From Paramacrobiotus metropolitanus (Eukaryota; Tardigrada; Eutardigrada; Parachela; Macrobiotidae), in contig NW_026570244.1 of NCBI RefSeq assembly GCF_019649055.1, positions 930,001-994,000 of the forward strand: 64,000 bases of DNA, given 5' to 3'. Made by a program: the position numbers and the translations under genes. The notes below the pieces were generated by a model that saw only the letters and a list, made by a program, of their open reading frames with translations, searched no databases and was not told the origin of the DNA. Of the stretch, positions 42,702-53,114 are shown piece after piece. Each line of letters begins with the position of its first letter. The stretch's first letter is position 1.

Positions 42702-43860
42702 GCTTCCACCTGAGCGCCGCGGTGATCCCGCCGCACTCTGGCGCCACTGCCAACAACGTGCTGAACGCGGCGCTGCAGACGGTGTTCAACGTGGCCGTCA
42801 CCTTCGACCGCTGCCGCATCACCTCCTGCAGCTGCACCTGCCGTCGCGCCTCCCCCAGCGCCAGCACGACCTGGTGCGCCCACGTCGTCGCCGTCTGTCT
42901 GCAGCGCATCCACCAGGTACCGCGCCGTCTTTACATGTGTTATGCATAAATCAATCTGTTCTGTCGAACGCCAAAATCCCATTCATCCTGCTGCTGTTTT
43001 AGCCCCATTCAGCCATGCTGCGCGCCTCTCTCTCCGAGTCCCTCGAGCGTCTCAGTCTGTACCAGCTGCGCAAGTTTGCCCAGTACTTCATCAGTGAGCT
43101 CCCTCGGCAGGTCAGCCACTTTGCACTTTGAATTTTATATATTAATATTTTTGCATTAATTTTAGCGTGCATGAAAGTTCTACACAGTTGAATGAGCATT
43201 TTAATTGGTTTGTATATAATTAATCAATTTATTGCAGGTTCTGCCGACGGCGCAGCAGCTGCTGGACCAGCTGCTGATCAGCGCCTCCAGCATCAACGGC
43301 ACGCACGGCGCCCCCGACCCCACCGCCGGGCCCTCGGCGCACGACCACAGCAGCTGGTGCCTCAACGAGGACGGCCTGCACGAGAACATCCGCAACCTGC
43401 TCGTCAAGTTCTGCGTGCCCACGCCCCTCGTCTGCAGGTGCGTCCGCGCTGCGTCTGCTGCGTTGTACACGATGCACTGACGCTTTTTGTTGAATACAGC
43501 GACGTCAACTTCCTCTCCACCTACGCGCCGCCGGCCGCCTCCGAGTGGAGCAACCTCCTCAAGCAGTTCCGCGGCCGCGAGCCGGAAGGCATGTGGAACC
43601 TGCTCTCCATCATCCGCGAGATGTTCCGCCGCGGCGACAACAACGCCGTCCCGCTCACCATCGTCACCGAGGAGTGTCTGGCCTGCGAGCAGGTACATGA
43701 ACGCGGGTGGATTATTATTGACAAGGATTTTTTGGTCTGATTTTATATGATTGTATTTTTAACGTCTGAATCATGAATGCAATGCATGACAACATGTTCG
43801 CAGCAGTGTAGCTGTTGTGGCAGGTGGTGCTACAACGCCAGGCTTGGACCGTCTGGTGAT
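42702..43860 (+). pseudogene. ZSWIM8: 3' part of the partial ZSWIM8 duplicate (exons 4-7 and start of 8)
   Basis: Complete copies of exon 4 (42702-42916, 215 bp), exon 5 (43003-43110, 108 bp) and exon 6 (43238-43437, 200 bp) keep the parental lengths and splice sites. Exon 7 (43500-43692) has lost one codon (a Leu). All four remain open, with only a few residue changes, and include the SWIM zinc finger. The following intron is also recognisable. Exon 8 begins at 43824 with a 9-bp deletion and loses homology within about 30 bp. In the ZSWIM8 frame it meets a stop soon after. Together with 18,073-19,064 it is one duplicate interrupted by the retroelement. Confidence 0.9.
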
Positions 43861-45057
43861 CCCTTTGGAGTTGCGCCTGTGTTTGCTGGGAGAGGATGTG
43901 CCCTGCGCGGTGGCTGAAGAGGGCGGTCGCGTCACAATTACCATTCCGTTCGATATAAATCAACAGACGGATATGCACGCCGTCCTGGGGTAAGTTTGCA
44001 GCTTGATATACGCGTTCTAAAAAATCGCTTGAAAACGGAACATTTTCGCGTCCCGTCGGTCGACAATATCAGAATTGCTCAGTGCGGGGAAAGTTTGAAT
44101 TGTGAAAGTGCTGCTTTGATTCTTTTATACAGGCAGTATGGTCGGGAAGGTGTATCATGGATAGAGCTGGACGAGGCCAGTATCGATGTCGAAACGGGGA
44201 GGTCCGTGGCAACAGGCCCGCCTCCGCCGGTTTCCGCACCATCTCCATCTGCGTCCAGCGGGTTCACGCAGATGCTGCCTCCGCTGCTGCCCCCGCCGGC
44301 CAGGAAGAAGGAGGTGAGTGCTACACTGCTGCATTGACGATCAACATTCCTTACTGTACAAGATGGCAGTGGTATCAGTTTCATCGCGTTGTGTTGGCCT
44401 TGGCAGTGGGGCTCATTCGCGCTAGGATCTTACCTGGCCCACACGTTTGCTGTTAACTGTCGCCAGTCAGGATCCGAAGACACAGGCCTGATTGAAGCGC
44501 CCTCCACTCCTGGCGCTGACCGTGCGGGCGCGTACCGCGACCGTGCAGCGGACAAGGCCGATGAACGCGGTGCAGTGCAGCGTCAAGGCCAAGCGGGTGA
44601 TGAGCGCCTGCCGGGAGCCTATAGTGCCGCGGAGAGCTTTCGCCCAGCGGCGCCGTTCGGGGGCGAGGGATCCGGCCACGGACGCCCCGATGGAGCTCCT
44701 GCCGCGGACCGTGCGGGCGCGTCTCGCGACCGTGCAGCGGACAAGGCCGATGAACGCGGTGCAGTGCAGCGTCAAGGCCAAGCGGGTGATGAGCGCCTGC
44801 CGGGAGCCTATAGTGCCGCGGAGAGCTTTCGCCCAGCGGCGCCGTTCGGGGGCGAGGGATCCGGCCACGGACGCCCCGATGGAGCTCCTGCCGCGGACCG
44901 TGCTGTCGCGCCACCAGAGGGTGAAGCGGGCGGTGATGCCGGGACGAGCGTGGGAGGTGTTTTGGGCGGTGGAATGGCTGCGCGCGGTCGAGCTGGTGTT
45001 CGCGGTGGAACGGGCTCGCGATTCAAACGATTCCGTCGTGATGCCCATGATCAGTAG
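43824..45057 (+). CDS. Partial gene of unknown identity fused behind the ZSWIM8 fragment
   Basis: A chain of exons 43824-43989, 44133-44313 and 44467-45057 joins in frame through GT-AG sites. The first encodes a beta-rich segment (around RVTITIPFDI), the second continues (VSWIELDEAS) and then turns into a Pro/Ser-rich region, the third is a low-complexity Asp/Arg/Ala/Gly region containing two 63-residue tandem repeats. The frame differs from the ZSWIM8 frame at the shared exon start, so the 5' end is missing and the junction is a breakpoint. I do not recognise the protein. The third exon lies in the inverted module, whose coding frame is uncertain. Confidence 0.4.
44521..44898 (+). repeat. 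Two tandem 189-bp GC-rich units
   Basis: Units starting at 44521 and 44710 are nearly identical and a multiple of three in length. The inverted copy at 17.8-18.1 kb has a comparable pair with more differences. Confidence 0.85.
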
Positions 45058-45288
45058 CCTTGATAATTGCATGTCGTTCTCGGGCAATGCGGAAGTGGCT
45101 TTTTCGTTTGGTTCTGGATTTTTCTCGGCCTGGATTTGTTTTCTCAAGTGAGTTTGATTAAGTAACTTTCTAGACTATCTCACTGTTCGGTCTGTGTTAC
45201 GTAGTGACATTTTGTGATTCGGAATGGTATTTGCTTTTTGTGATGCTGAAATCGGCCTTAAATCCTAATTCATGGTTTGCTCATTTTT
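44585..45288 (+). repeat. Right copy of GC-rich inverted module
   Basis: Reverse complement of 17,373-18,079 over about 700 bp. Similarity stops at the run GCTCATTTTTT near 45,288. The two copies face each other and enclose the ZSWIM8 duplicate and the giant retroelement. Confidence 0.75.
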
Positions 45289-45992
45289 TCCAGATGAATC
45301 TCAGAGTGCAGTATGGTGATCACCGGGGTGATTATGAATATGCTACTGGTGCGATTACGGCTGCTGAGTCCGCTCCTCAACCGATGTTTTTGGTGGCCCA
45401 CTGGAGGACCTGTAGGCATTGGCGCAGTCGGTACCGGAGCGGCTTTCGTGGGTGGAGAGGGCGGTGGCACCGGTGCGTGCGGTGGAGGGGTACGCGGGGT
45501 ACAACGGACTTCGGGTCGGAACGCTCCCGTTGCGGTTTCCCGTGATATGCCGTTCCTGTTGCTAGATGCGGAATTGTTTTGCTGATTGATTTGAATTTTC
45601 TCAACTGGCTGTGCGAATCTGTAATAAGTGAAGCGTGCCGGTTTGTGACAAAAAATTCGGGTACATGTGGAGTCACGCAGTGACATCAGGGATGTGCTAA
45701 AACTTCCGCTTTTGCTCACTTAGATATCCTTTTTCGGTGTATTATGACATTCAAGTACTTACTATAGTGTGAGGAGGACTGGTAACCTACCGTTTGACGT
45801 CATCACTCTCGCATACACGGGAGGGCGGCTGCCATGGTGACAGATGCGCGATTTTTACGGTTTTCGTCAGTTTTCTCAGCATATTTTCTTTTCTCTTCTA
45901 TTTCTAGCCCCTCATGTTTGGTTTCTAAATTCAGTATCATCTGTTAAAATATCAGAAAGCTTTAGAGGAGAAAGGAACTGAGAATATCTTTA
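45289..45992. other. Stretch between the inverted module and the small Ty3 element
   Basis: Short overlapping frames at 45,204-45,585 follow a plausible splice acceptor (TTTTTTCCAG before 45,295) and are GC-rich up to 45,540, so an exon of the unknown gene is possible. The rest is AT-rich and without features. Confidence 0.4.
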
Positions 45993-45997
45993 AAATG

Positions 45998-46157
45998 TGT
46001 AGTGTATGTACTATAAAGGACTGTAGTACATTATATGAGCCTAGCAACGTTCCAGTATCTCTGAGAGAATGTTTGTATGTTTTCCTACTTTTATATTTAG
46101 TCTATCATCAGTCGTCCTACTGTACACATCTAATAAAGTATTATTAGATACTTCACA
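45998..46157 (+). repeat. 5' LTR of the compact Ty3 element
   Basis: 160 bp, one difference from the 3' LTR. A short TATA-like stretch and AATAAA are present. Confidence 0.93.
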
Positions 46158-46211
46158 TTGGCGTGAAGGATGATAGCAATTTTTTAAAAAAAAAGTTTTT
46201 AATCTGGAATA

Positions 46212-47774
46212 ATGTCTACCACTGGAAATACGGATGGTACTAGCACGAGTACCGTTGTCCGTACGTCCGTGACGCAGACCAGGCAGGATGTGGCCGGAGA
46301 AGAAGCGGATTCTACCGGATTGCCCCGCCTGGCGAAGTTCGATCCAGAGGTCATCAAACTGGAGACCTGGCGGATCCAGTTTGACAGTCACCTGTCCTCC
46401 CATGGGATGGCTACGGACAGGAAGAAGCCGCTGCTCCTGGGATCGTTGGCTCCGAAGGCAATGGAGATGCTAGCCTCCATGTGCCGTCCGAAGGATCCTG
46501 GCGCGTTCACCTTCGACGAGCTGTACAGTAAGCTCAAGGTCGCTTATAGTAGGCGTACGAACGTGCGAGTCGAACGAGCAAACTTTTTCAGCATTAAGCA
46601 GCAGGCAGGTCAGACGTCGTTAGATTTCAGCAATAGCCTCAGGAATCAAGCAGTTAAATGCGATTTTCCAGATACATTTGTTGACGACCAGCTGTGCGCT
46701 GCGTTCATGTCAGGTGTAGCGAGTGAGACGACGCGTAGATACCTGTACTCATTGCCAGTCTCCTCAGTGGAGAAGTTCGATACGCTGTACGAAGAAGCAG
46801 ATAAGTATGAGCAGAGTCGTGCAGATGCGAAGCAGTCAGGTTCAAAGTCGCAGTCGCCAGATGTAGCCGCTATAAAACGCGGAGGTTTTCATGGGCGTGG
46901 CCGAGGTCGTTTTAGAGGTCGCGGTGGTAACAACAATGTTGGTCGTAAGTCAGCATGTTTTGGCTGTGGTTCTACCAGTCATATGAAGCCAGATTGTCCG
47001 CACAAGAATGCAAAGTGCTATAACTGTGGAAAGACAGGGCATACTGCCAAGGTGTGCAGGGCACCGAAGAAGGAAGGCAGAGATCAGAGAAGGACTAATT
47101 ATGTCAGAACTCAGGAGTACGATGTACTGAGGACAGGTCCAGTGACGCCCACGTCGATATTTGTACCGTTAACGATGAACGGTAAGAATGTGTCAATGGA
47201 GTTAGACACAGGATCGTCAGTGACAATCATGAGTAAGCTGACATGGCGCAAGATTGGAGCGCCGAAGTTGAGAAAAGCAGATGAAGTACTGCACAGTTTT
47301 ACTGGTCATCAGATACCGCTGATGGGTACTGTCGAGGTACAGGTACAGCATAGAGGCGTAATGAAAACGCTGAAAGCGCTAGTGACAGAGCGTGGTTGTA
47401 GCATTATTGGCCGTGACTGGATATCTCAGTTAGAGCTTAGTGCATTGAGTTTGAAGCAGTTGCAACAAGGTAACGTCTGCACAGTAACTGAGAAGCTGAA
47501 GTTGGCGCATGTGCTACAGAAGCATAAGGCTGTATTCCGAGATGAGCTCGGGTGTTGCAAGAATTTTAAGGCGCATCTGTATCTCAAGGAGAATGCGAGG
47601 CCAGTGTTTTGTAAAGCCAGACCCGTGCCGTTTGCTTTGAAGGAAGAAGTTGAAGAAGATATTGACCGGTTAGTCAGTATAGGTGTACTAACACCCGTTG
47701 ATCATGCCGAGTGGGCAGCGCCGACGGTTTACATAAAGAAACCGAAGAAAAGGTCAGGATATGTTCTGATTTGA
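46212..47774 (+). CDS. gag-pol: Gag, protease and RT start of the compact element
   Basis: 520 codons in a single frame. Gag capsid-like region about residues 30-210, then an Arg/Gly-rich basic segment, then two CCHC zinc knuckles (residues about 253-266 and 274-287; each C-x2-C-x4-H-x4-C). The protease has DTGSS at about 47205. The RT fingers begin at about residue 455. Gag and Pol are in the same frame, so no frameshift is needed here. The frame is lost at about 47,745-47,760 in an A-rich run. Confidence 0.93.
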   Translation: MSTTGNTDGTSTSTVVRTSVTQTRQDVAGEEADSTGLPRLAKFDPEVIKLETWRIQFDSHLSSHGMATDRKKPLLLGSLAPKAMEMLASMCRPKDPGAFTFDELYSKLKVAYSRRTNVRVERANFFSIKQQAGQTSLDFSNSLRNQAVKCDFPDTFVDDQLCAAFMSGVASETTRRYLYSLPVSSVEKFDTLYEEADKYEQSRADAKQSGSKSQSPDVAAIKRGGFHGRGRGRFRGRGGNNNVGRKSACFGCGSTSHMKPDCPHKNAKCYNCGKTGHTAKVCRAPKKEGRDQRRTNYVRTQEYDVLRTGPVTPTSIFVPLTMNGKNVSMELDTGSSVTIMSKLTWRKIGAPKLRKADEVLHSFTGHQIPLMGTVEVQVQHRGVMKTLKALVTERGCSIIGRDWISQLELSALSLKQLQQGNVCTVTEKLKLAHVLQKHKAVFRDELGCCKNFKAHLYLKENARPVFCKARPVPFALKEEVEEDIDRLVSIGVLTPVDHAEWAAPTVYIKKPKKRSGYVLI

Positions 47775-49723
47775 GCACTGGTCTGAATGATGCACTTGAC
47801 GTGCACAAGTATCCGCTACCGCACCCAGATGAGCTTTTTGCCAAATTAAATGGCGGTGTAGTGTTCTGCAAGATTGATTTGAGAGAAGCTTATAATCAGA
47901 TCCCAGTTGACGATGAGAGTTCGAAGCTGCTCGTTATTAATACCCATAAGGGTTTGTTTAAATACAACCGACTGCCGTTCGGTGTGGCCAGTGCGCCTAG
48001 TATATTTCAGCAGCTCATTGAAAGTATCTTGCAAGGGTGTGAAGATGTAGCAATATATCTGGATGATATTATTGTAAAAGGGCGCAACAGAGAAGAGTGC
48101 CTACGAAAGTTAGACATGGTACTGGAGAAACTTGAGCAAGCTGGCTTAACGGTCAAGAAAGAGAAATGTGAGTTTCTGGTTGATTCAGTTGAATATTTGG
48201 GATTCATTATTGATAAAGCTGGCAGACGTATTTCGAGTGAGAAAACAAAAGCTGTTGTTGAAATGCCAGCACCACAGGACGTAGGACAGTTACGTTCGTT
48301 CTTGGGTATGATTAATCATTATGCAAAGTTTTTGCCAAATTTGTCGAGCAGATGCAGTTGCTTTTATAAGCTGCTCAAGCAGTCAGTGCAGTGGAAATGG
48401 GATTCAGGTTGTCAGAAAGAATTCCTGTCGCTAAAAGATGATTTGACGAAAGCTACTCAGTTAGTGCATTTCAACCCTGAATTGCCGCTAGTGTTGGCAG
48501 CTGATGCATCGAAGTATGGTATAGGTGCAGTGTTGAGCCACAGGATGCCTGACGGTTGTGATAAGCCGATAGCGCACATATCGAAGACGCTGACATCAGC
48601 TGAGCAGAATTACGGTCAAATTGAGAAGGAGGCACTCGGCTTAGTCTTTGGTGTAAAACGGTTTCACCAGTATCTGTACGGTCGAGAGTTCATCTTGTTA
48701 ACTGACCATAAGCCGCTGGTTACGGTGTTCGGAAGCAAGAAAGGTGTGCCAGTAGTTACTGCAAACAGGTTGCAGCGGTGGGCCATTGTGCTCATGGGTT
48801 ACACGTTCCGAATCGAGTACCGTAGAACGTCAGATTTTGGTCAGGCAGATGGTCTCAGTAGACTGCCGATTAAGTCATCAGATTTGTTTGACGAAGAAGA
48901 TCTGGGCAAGACAGAAGTGGTCAATTTGATAGAAAGTGAAATTCTATCCAGTATGCCAGTATCAGCTGAAGTGATTCGTGCAGCGAGTGCGAAAGACAGT
49001 GAGATTGACCGAGTCAAACAGTTCCATTTGAATGGATGGCCAAACAAGGTTCCAACAGAGTTAGTGGCGTACAGTCGCCGGAAGAACGCATATTCAATAT
49101 GCGATGGTTGTTTACTGTGGAATAACCGAGTAGTTATCCCCAGTTCGTTGCGTGCACAGATACTGAAGTACTTACACAGTACGCATACAGGCGTAGTGAA
49201 GATGAAAGCGGAAGCGAGAAGCCACGTTTGGTGGCCTGGTATTGACGAAGCGGTAGAGAAAGTAGCCGGGGAATGTGAGATTTGTTCGATGTTAGCGAAA
49301 GATCCCAGAAAGGTACCGTTACAACAGTGGCCGGTCCCACAGGGCCCGTGGCATCGGTTGCACATAGATTTTGCCGGACCGTTCAAGGGTCGAATGATAC
49401 TCGTAATTGTTGACGCATTCTCGAAGTGGCTAGAAGCGTTTGAGGTCAAGAAAGCCGATACCAGTAACGTGATTTTCATTATGGAAAGTCTGTTTGCGCG
49501 ATATGGACTGTGTACTGATATCGTCAGTGATAATGGACGTCAGTTTACGTCGGAACAGTTTCAGCAGTTTTGTACTGAAAGAGGGATTAAACATATGACT
49601 ATAGCCCCGGGACACCCGCAGTCCAATGGGCAAGCCGAGCGCTACGTTGATGTAGTAAAGAAGGGCATAGAAAAGGCATGCAGTCCGGAAAACGTTTGCC
49701 GATGCGTTACGGGAGTTCCTTAG
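47711..49723 (+). CDS. pol: RT, RNase H and integrase of the compact element
   Basis: 670 codons. RT palm with KIDLREAYNQ and YLDD (48056-48067), RNase H with DAS, E and D residues (about 48,500-48,840), then integrase: HHCC zinc domain (about 49,170-49,290), DDE core with Asp in HIDFAGP (about 49,365), Asp in SDNGRQF (about 49,530) and Glu in NGQAERY (about 49,635). All catalytic residues present. A frame change at about 49,690 ends this part. Confidence 0.95.
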   Translation: MGSADGLHKETEEKVRICSDLSTGLNDALDVHKYPLPHPDELFAKLNGGVVFCKIDLREAYNQIPVDDESSKLLVINTHKGLFKYNRLPFGVASAPSIFQQLIESILQGCEDVAIYLDDIIVKGRNREECLRKLDMVLEKLEQAGLTVKKEKCEFLVDSVEYLGFIIDKAGRRISSEKTKAVVEMPAPQDVGQLRSFLGMINHYAKFLPNLSSRCSCFYKLLKQSVQWKWDSGCQKEFLSLKDDLTKATQLVHFNPELPLVLAADASKYGIGAVLSHRMPDGCDKPIAHISKTLTSAEQNYGQIEKEALGLVFGVKRFHQYLYGREFILLTDHKPLVTVFGSKKGVPVVTANRLQRWAIVLMGYTFRIEYRRTSDFGQADGLSRLPIKSSDLFDEEDLGKTEVVNLIESEILSSMPVSAEVIRAASAKDSEIDRVKQFHLNGWPNKVPTELVAYSRRKNAYSICDGCLLWNNRVVIPSSLRAQILKYLHSTHTGVVKMKAEARSHVWWPGIDEAVEKVAGECEICSMLAKDPRKVPLQQWPVPQGPWHRLHIDFAGPFKGRMILVIVDAFSKWLEAFEVKKADTSNVIFIMESLFARYGLCTDIVSDNGRQFTSEQFQQFCTERGIKHMTIAPGHPQSNGQAERYVDVVKKGIEKACSPENVCRCVTGVP

Positions 49724-50607
49724 TCGTTTTCGTACTGTACCAAATGGTACTACTGGAAAAGCTCCGTGCGAGTTGTTTCTAAATCGAAAGGTCAGGACTA
49801 TCTTAGACCTGGTTCATCCTGTAGCGCAGGTGCACGAGAAAGCCCGAGGCAGGCAGAAGCGCAATTTTGATAAGCGCACGAAAGCGCGAGCGTTCATAAC
49901 AGGACAACTAGTCCAAGTAAAGGATTTCCGGTTGAACAGTGCTGATAAGTGGGCTGCAGGGCAGCTGGTAAACCCATCGGTAAAACGATGTGGGAAGTTA
50001 AAGTGAACGGTCAAGTGTGGCGAAGACATGCTAACCAGATGCTACCACGCCGTTGGTTGACCGCCGAAGAGCACGCAGAGTCGCAGATGGCGGCGAGTGC
50101 ACAGAGAACACCAAAGCCCGTCCCGATGCTACCACCGGTAGAGGTTGCGACGCAGCGTGAGCGTAAGGCGTCAGAGGCGCGACGCATGGTTGCGGCGCCA
50201 GAGGCGCGACGCATGGTTGCGGCGCCAGAGGTGCGACGTGAACCCGCGGCACCAGTTGAAGAAGCGCGACGCCTGGAGGCTGCGCTTGAGGCGCGACGCG
50301 ATGTTGCGGCGCCGAAATCTGAGCAGGTAGTATGCAGGCTGCACCGCAGCCTGTGCCCCCTGTTGTTATTGCAGGTCCAGACCGTGGACCGCCACCCCCA
50401 GTGAAGGCGGAAGTCATGGTTCCCACGGCCGAAACGAAGCCTCCGAAGAAGCCATCGGAGAAGGCTGCTGCAAAGCCACCGAAAGTTCCGAAGGCCCCGA
50501 TTCCGGAAGCAGAACTCCGCCGAAGCGATCGGACAAGGAAGATGCCGGATTACCTCCTCAAAGACTACGTGACGAAAAAGATTTTCGTAGAATTTCCGCC
50601 GATTTAA
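49684..50607 (+). CDS. pol: Integrase C-terminal region of the compact element, frames broken
   Basis: Coding sequence continues from about 49,684 through 49,773-50,006, 49,949-50,330 and 50,332-50,607 in successive frames, with shifts at about 49,975 and 50,330. It contains the usual post-core region with VQVKDF and a basic segment, then repeats of an EARRMVAAP unit (50,160-50,310), and a Lys/Pro-rich tail ending in RRSDRTRKMPDYL, a motif common at Ty3 pol ends. Confidence 0.8.
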
Positions 50608-50663
50608 AATTAATATTTATTCCTGTTTTCATTGCCCGTGTGTTTTATCTTATTGTGGGGGAG

Positions 50664-50823
50664 TGTAGTGTATGTACTATAAAGTACTGTAGTACATTAT
50701 ATGAGCCTAGCAACGTTCCAGTATCTCTGAGAGAATGTTTGTATGTTTTCCTACTTTTATATTTAGTCTATCATCAGTCGTCCTACTGTACACATCTAAT
50801 AAAGTATTATTAGATACTTCACA
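50664..50823 (+). repeat. 3' LTR of the compact Ty3 element
   Basis: 160 bp, followed directly by the target duplication AAATG. Confidence 0.93.
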
Positions 50824-50861
50824 AAATGAGACAATAAAATCTGTGGGCCTATGGTAAGCAG

Positions 50862-52046
50862 CAGACCTGGGCAGTTAATTTCAACTATCTATATTTAACT
50901 TAGCGCGAGTTTTTTTCGAGTTAACGAGTTATAACTTAACTTTGAAGCTTAACTCGCCAGGACGAAAACTTAACTCTAGCGCAACTCAAAAATAATAAAG
51001 CGCAACTCGAGTTTAACGTAACTCTGCGGGTTTCAGTTGAAAGCAAAAATGAAATTAAAATATAGAAAATATCAGAAAAAATGTTAATTTAACCTTGGAT
51101 CGCATAAATTGCCATAATTACAAAAGTATGTGTGTACAAAAGTATGTGCATACAATTCCTCGAGCCGACGTACACTACGACCGCCCAAGGCTTTGACTAG
51201 GTGAATATGCATCGGGGAGTCCATGCTGACAGTGAGTGTGGTCGTTCAATTTGAGCTTAATTAACAGCGTGAAGAGAACGTATTTTTCAAAATTTTGTCA
51301 TCGAGAGCACAAATCATGTTCGACCAAAATCACACGGGAATTGATCGCCTATGCGTCTTCGCTACCTGCCCATAAGGGAAGCGCAATAATGCGGTCAACG
51401 CTGTCAAACAGCTACACTAACTTCGGTAGCCATTGTGAAGCGAAATCTTAAAAAAAAGTTCAGCGTTGCCGGCGCTCGGCCCCAAAAAACCAGGGTCAAA
51501 AAGAGGGAGAAATTTTGAGAGGGAGGAATTTTTGTGTGGTTAAAAAGAAGGAGGAATTTTATCAGATAAGAACTTTTTTTATGTTTGATTTTTTCTTGAG
51601 GGAGAGAGAAAACAGGCAGGAAAAACAATAAGAACAAAACACAAAAAACACAAGAATGTTTTCTTATGTTTCATTCTTTTGTTTCATTCTTATTCTTTCT
51701 TATGTTTCATTTATACTTTATCTTCTTCTCTCAAGAAAACTGCGTCTGTCGCTCTCTCCCTCAGGAAAAACATGAAAAAGAAACAAAAGAAAAAGCATGA
51801 ATTTTAAAAATCAGTTTTAAGATTGAAAAACTAATAATGGTCTGTGTCGCAAACCTGGAAAAACTTATATCGGCTTGCATAAAAGACTACTTGAAGCTGA
51901 TTACTAAAATCATAAATTTTTTTATTAGAAGTTAACTCCAGTTAACTCTAGTTATTGCGGCTAACTTAACTCATAGCGTAACTCGCGAGCTGCGATTAAC
52001 TCTTAACTCTAACTATGAGTCGAAATCTCATAACTGCCCAGGTCTG
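50862..52046. mobile_element. Non-autonomous hAT-type DNA transposon, 1,185 bp
   Basis: Perfect 16-bp terminal inverted repeats (CAGACCTGGGCAGTTA and its reverse complement) bounded by an exact 8-bp target duplication GTAAGCAG (50854-50861 and 52047-52054). Both features are hallmarks of hAT elements. Subterminal regions hold many AACTC/TTAACTC motifs in both orientations, as expected for transposase binding. No coding sequence, so it depends on a transposase from elsewhere. Confidence 0.9.
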
Positions 52047-52594
52047 GTAAGCAGTAGCACACCAGTGCATTCTGTATGCGACAGACGACAGTGATGACGT
52101 AGTCGACCGTTGCAGAGTCGCCTCCCAGTCCTCTTTCGAATTAGCAAATTAGCTTTCCACCACTTGAAATAAGAAAATTTTGAAATTTAGAAAACGTGAT
52201 GGAAAGCTGGTTCGAACCATCTTCACGACAATGTGCGCTTCAATGCAAGGTTTGAAAGCGTCGGTTTAAAATGCAATCCACACTTCTGGTACACCCCCGT
52301 GCGTCCAAACTTTTAGAATTTTATTACCGATAATTTACGCGCGCAAACGGTTAGCGCGCCGATGTACTTATACAAATCATTTGGCTGAAAAATGTCATAA
52401 AACAGTGCACAGGGAAAGTTTTAGCCCATGTACGTACCCAAATTTGTAACCATGTACCGGCAGACTTGCCTTAACTCTCAGATTGGTTCACTGTACGGTC
52501 TTTGCTATTATTTCAAATTTCCAAAACTTAAATATACTTGTACAAGCAAAATGCCATTTTCACTTAAACTCAAAAGATCAGCTAGCTTGTACAA

Positions 52595-53110
52595 CTAAAA
52601 CAACTCATCCAGCTCTTTAGAACAAGCAACAGTACCCAAAACGGAAGCCGCATTTCCGCGCTGAATCTCGACACTTATACTTTGCCACAAAAACTCAGTA
52701 GCATGCGCTTCTCCTGTTTGCTCTTTGATGCGCCGACCGACTTCACTGATGAACTGCCGGGTACTGGTGCCGCAACTACCCATTGTTTCCAAAGCTACCG
52801 GTCAAAGAAATATCGGTCAGTGAGTTCCAAATAGAGGTTCCTCTTTCGTTCTTCCGCGTCGTCTGCTGCTGAACCCGCTGCCGCCGATGATCCAGCTATG
52901 TACGACATCGCGAATGTGTTGCACATGTGACATACCGTCACATCCCATATCAGTGGAAGGCCGTTCTTCCAAGGAAGAGTGTTAAGCCATCCGGCCGCTT
53001 TCCGTCTGAACTGATCAATCCGGGAGGTTCTAAAATTGTCGGGACTTTTGCTGACCCAAGACTGCGTTGTATTACGCTATTCAAACTCGCATGTCGCCTG
53101 AATCTCTCCT
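52595..53110 (-). pseudogene. Non-LTR retrotransposon C-terminal fragment
   Basis: The frame 52792-52595 ends with a stretch (QRGNAASVLGT) typical of the C-terminal domain shared by many invertebrate non-LTR elements. Upstream on the same strand, in other frames, lie remnants of the preceding part, including an IWDVT motif near 52,940. The homologous, better preserved domain is at 62.8-63.3 kb. Decayed by several frame breaks. Confidence 0.75.
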
Positions 53111-53114
53111 GACT

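Larger units (their letters stand above)
45998..50823 (+). mobile_element. Compact Ty3-type LTR retrotransposon, 4.8 kb
   Basis: Flanked by 160-bp LTRs (45998-46157 and 50664-50823) that differ at one position (G/T in AAAGNACTG), and by a 5-bp target duplication AAATG (45993-45997 and 50824-50828). LTRs start TGTAG and end CACA and contain AATAAA. A candidate primer binding site TGGCGTGAAGG starts at 46159 and a G-rich polypurine tract (TGGGGGAG) precedes the 3' LTR. One gag-pol unit lies between, with four frame breaks. Confidence 0.95.

Noticed and set aside
44453-45147. Minus-strand frames of 153 and 226 codons over the right module
   Set aside because: Shadows of the 189-bp tandem repeat; every frame is open because the unit is GC-rich and a multiple of three.
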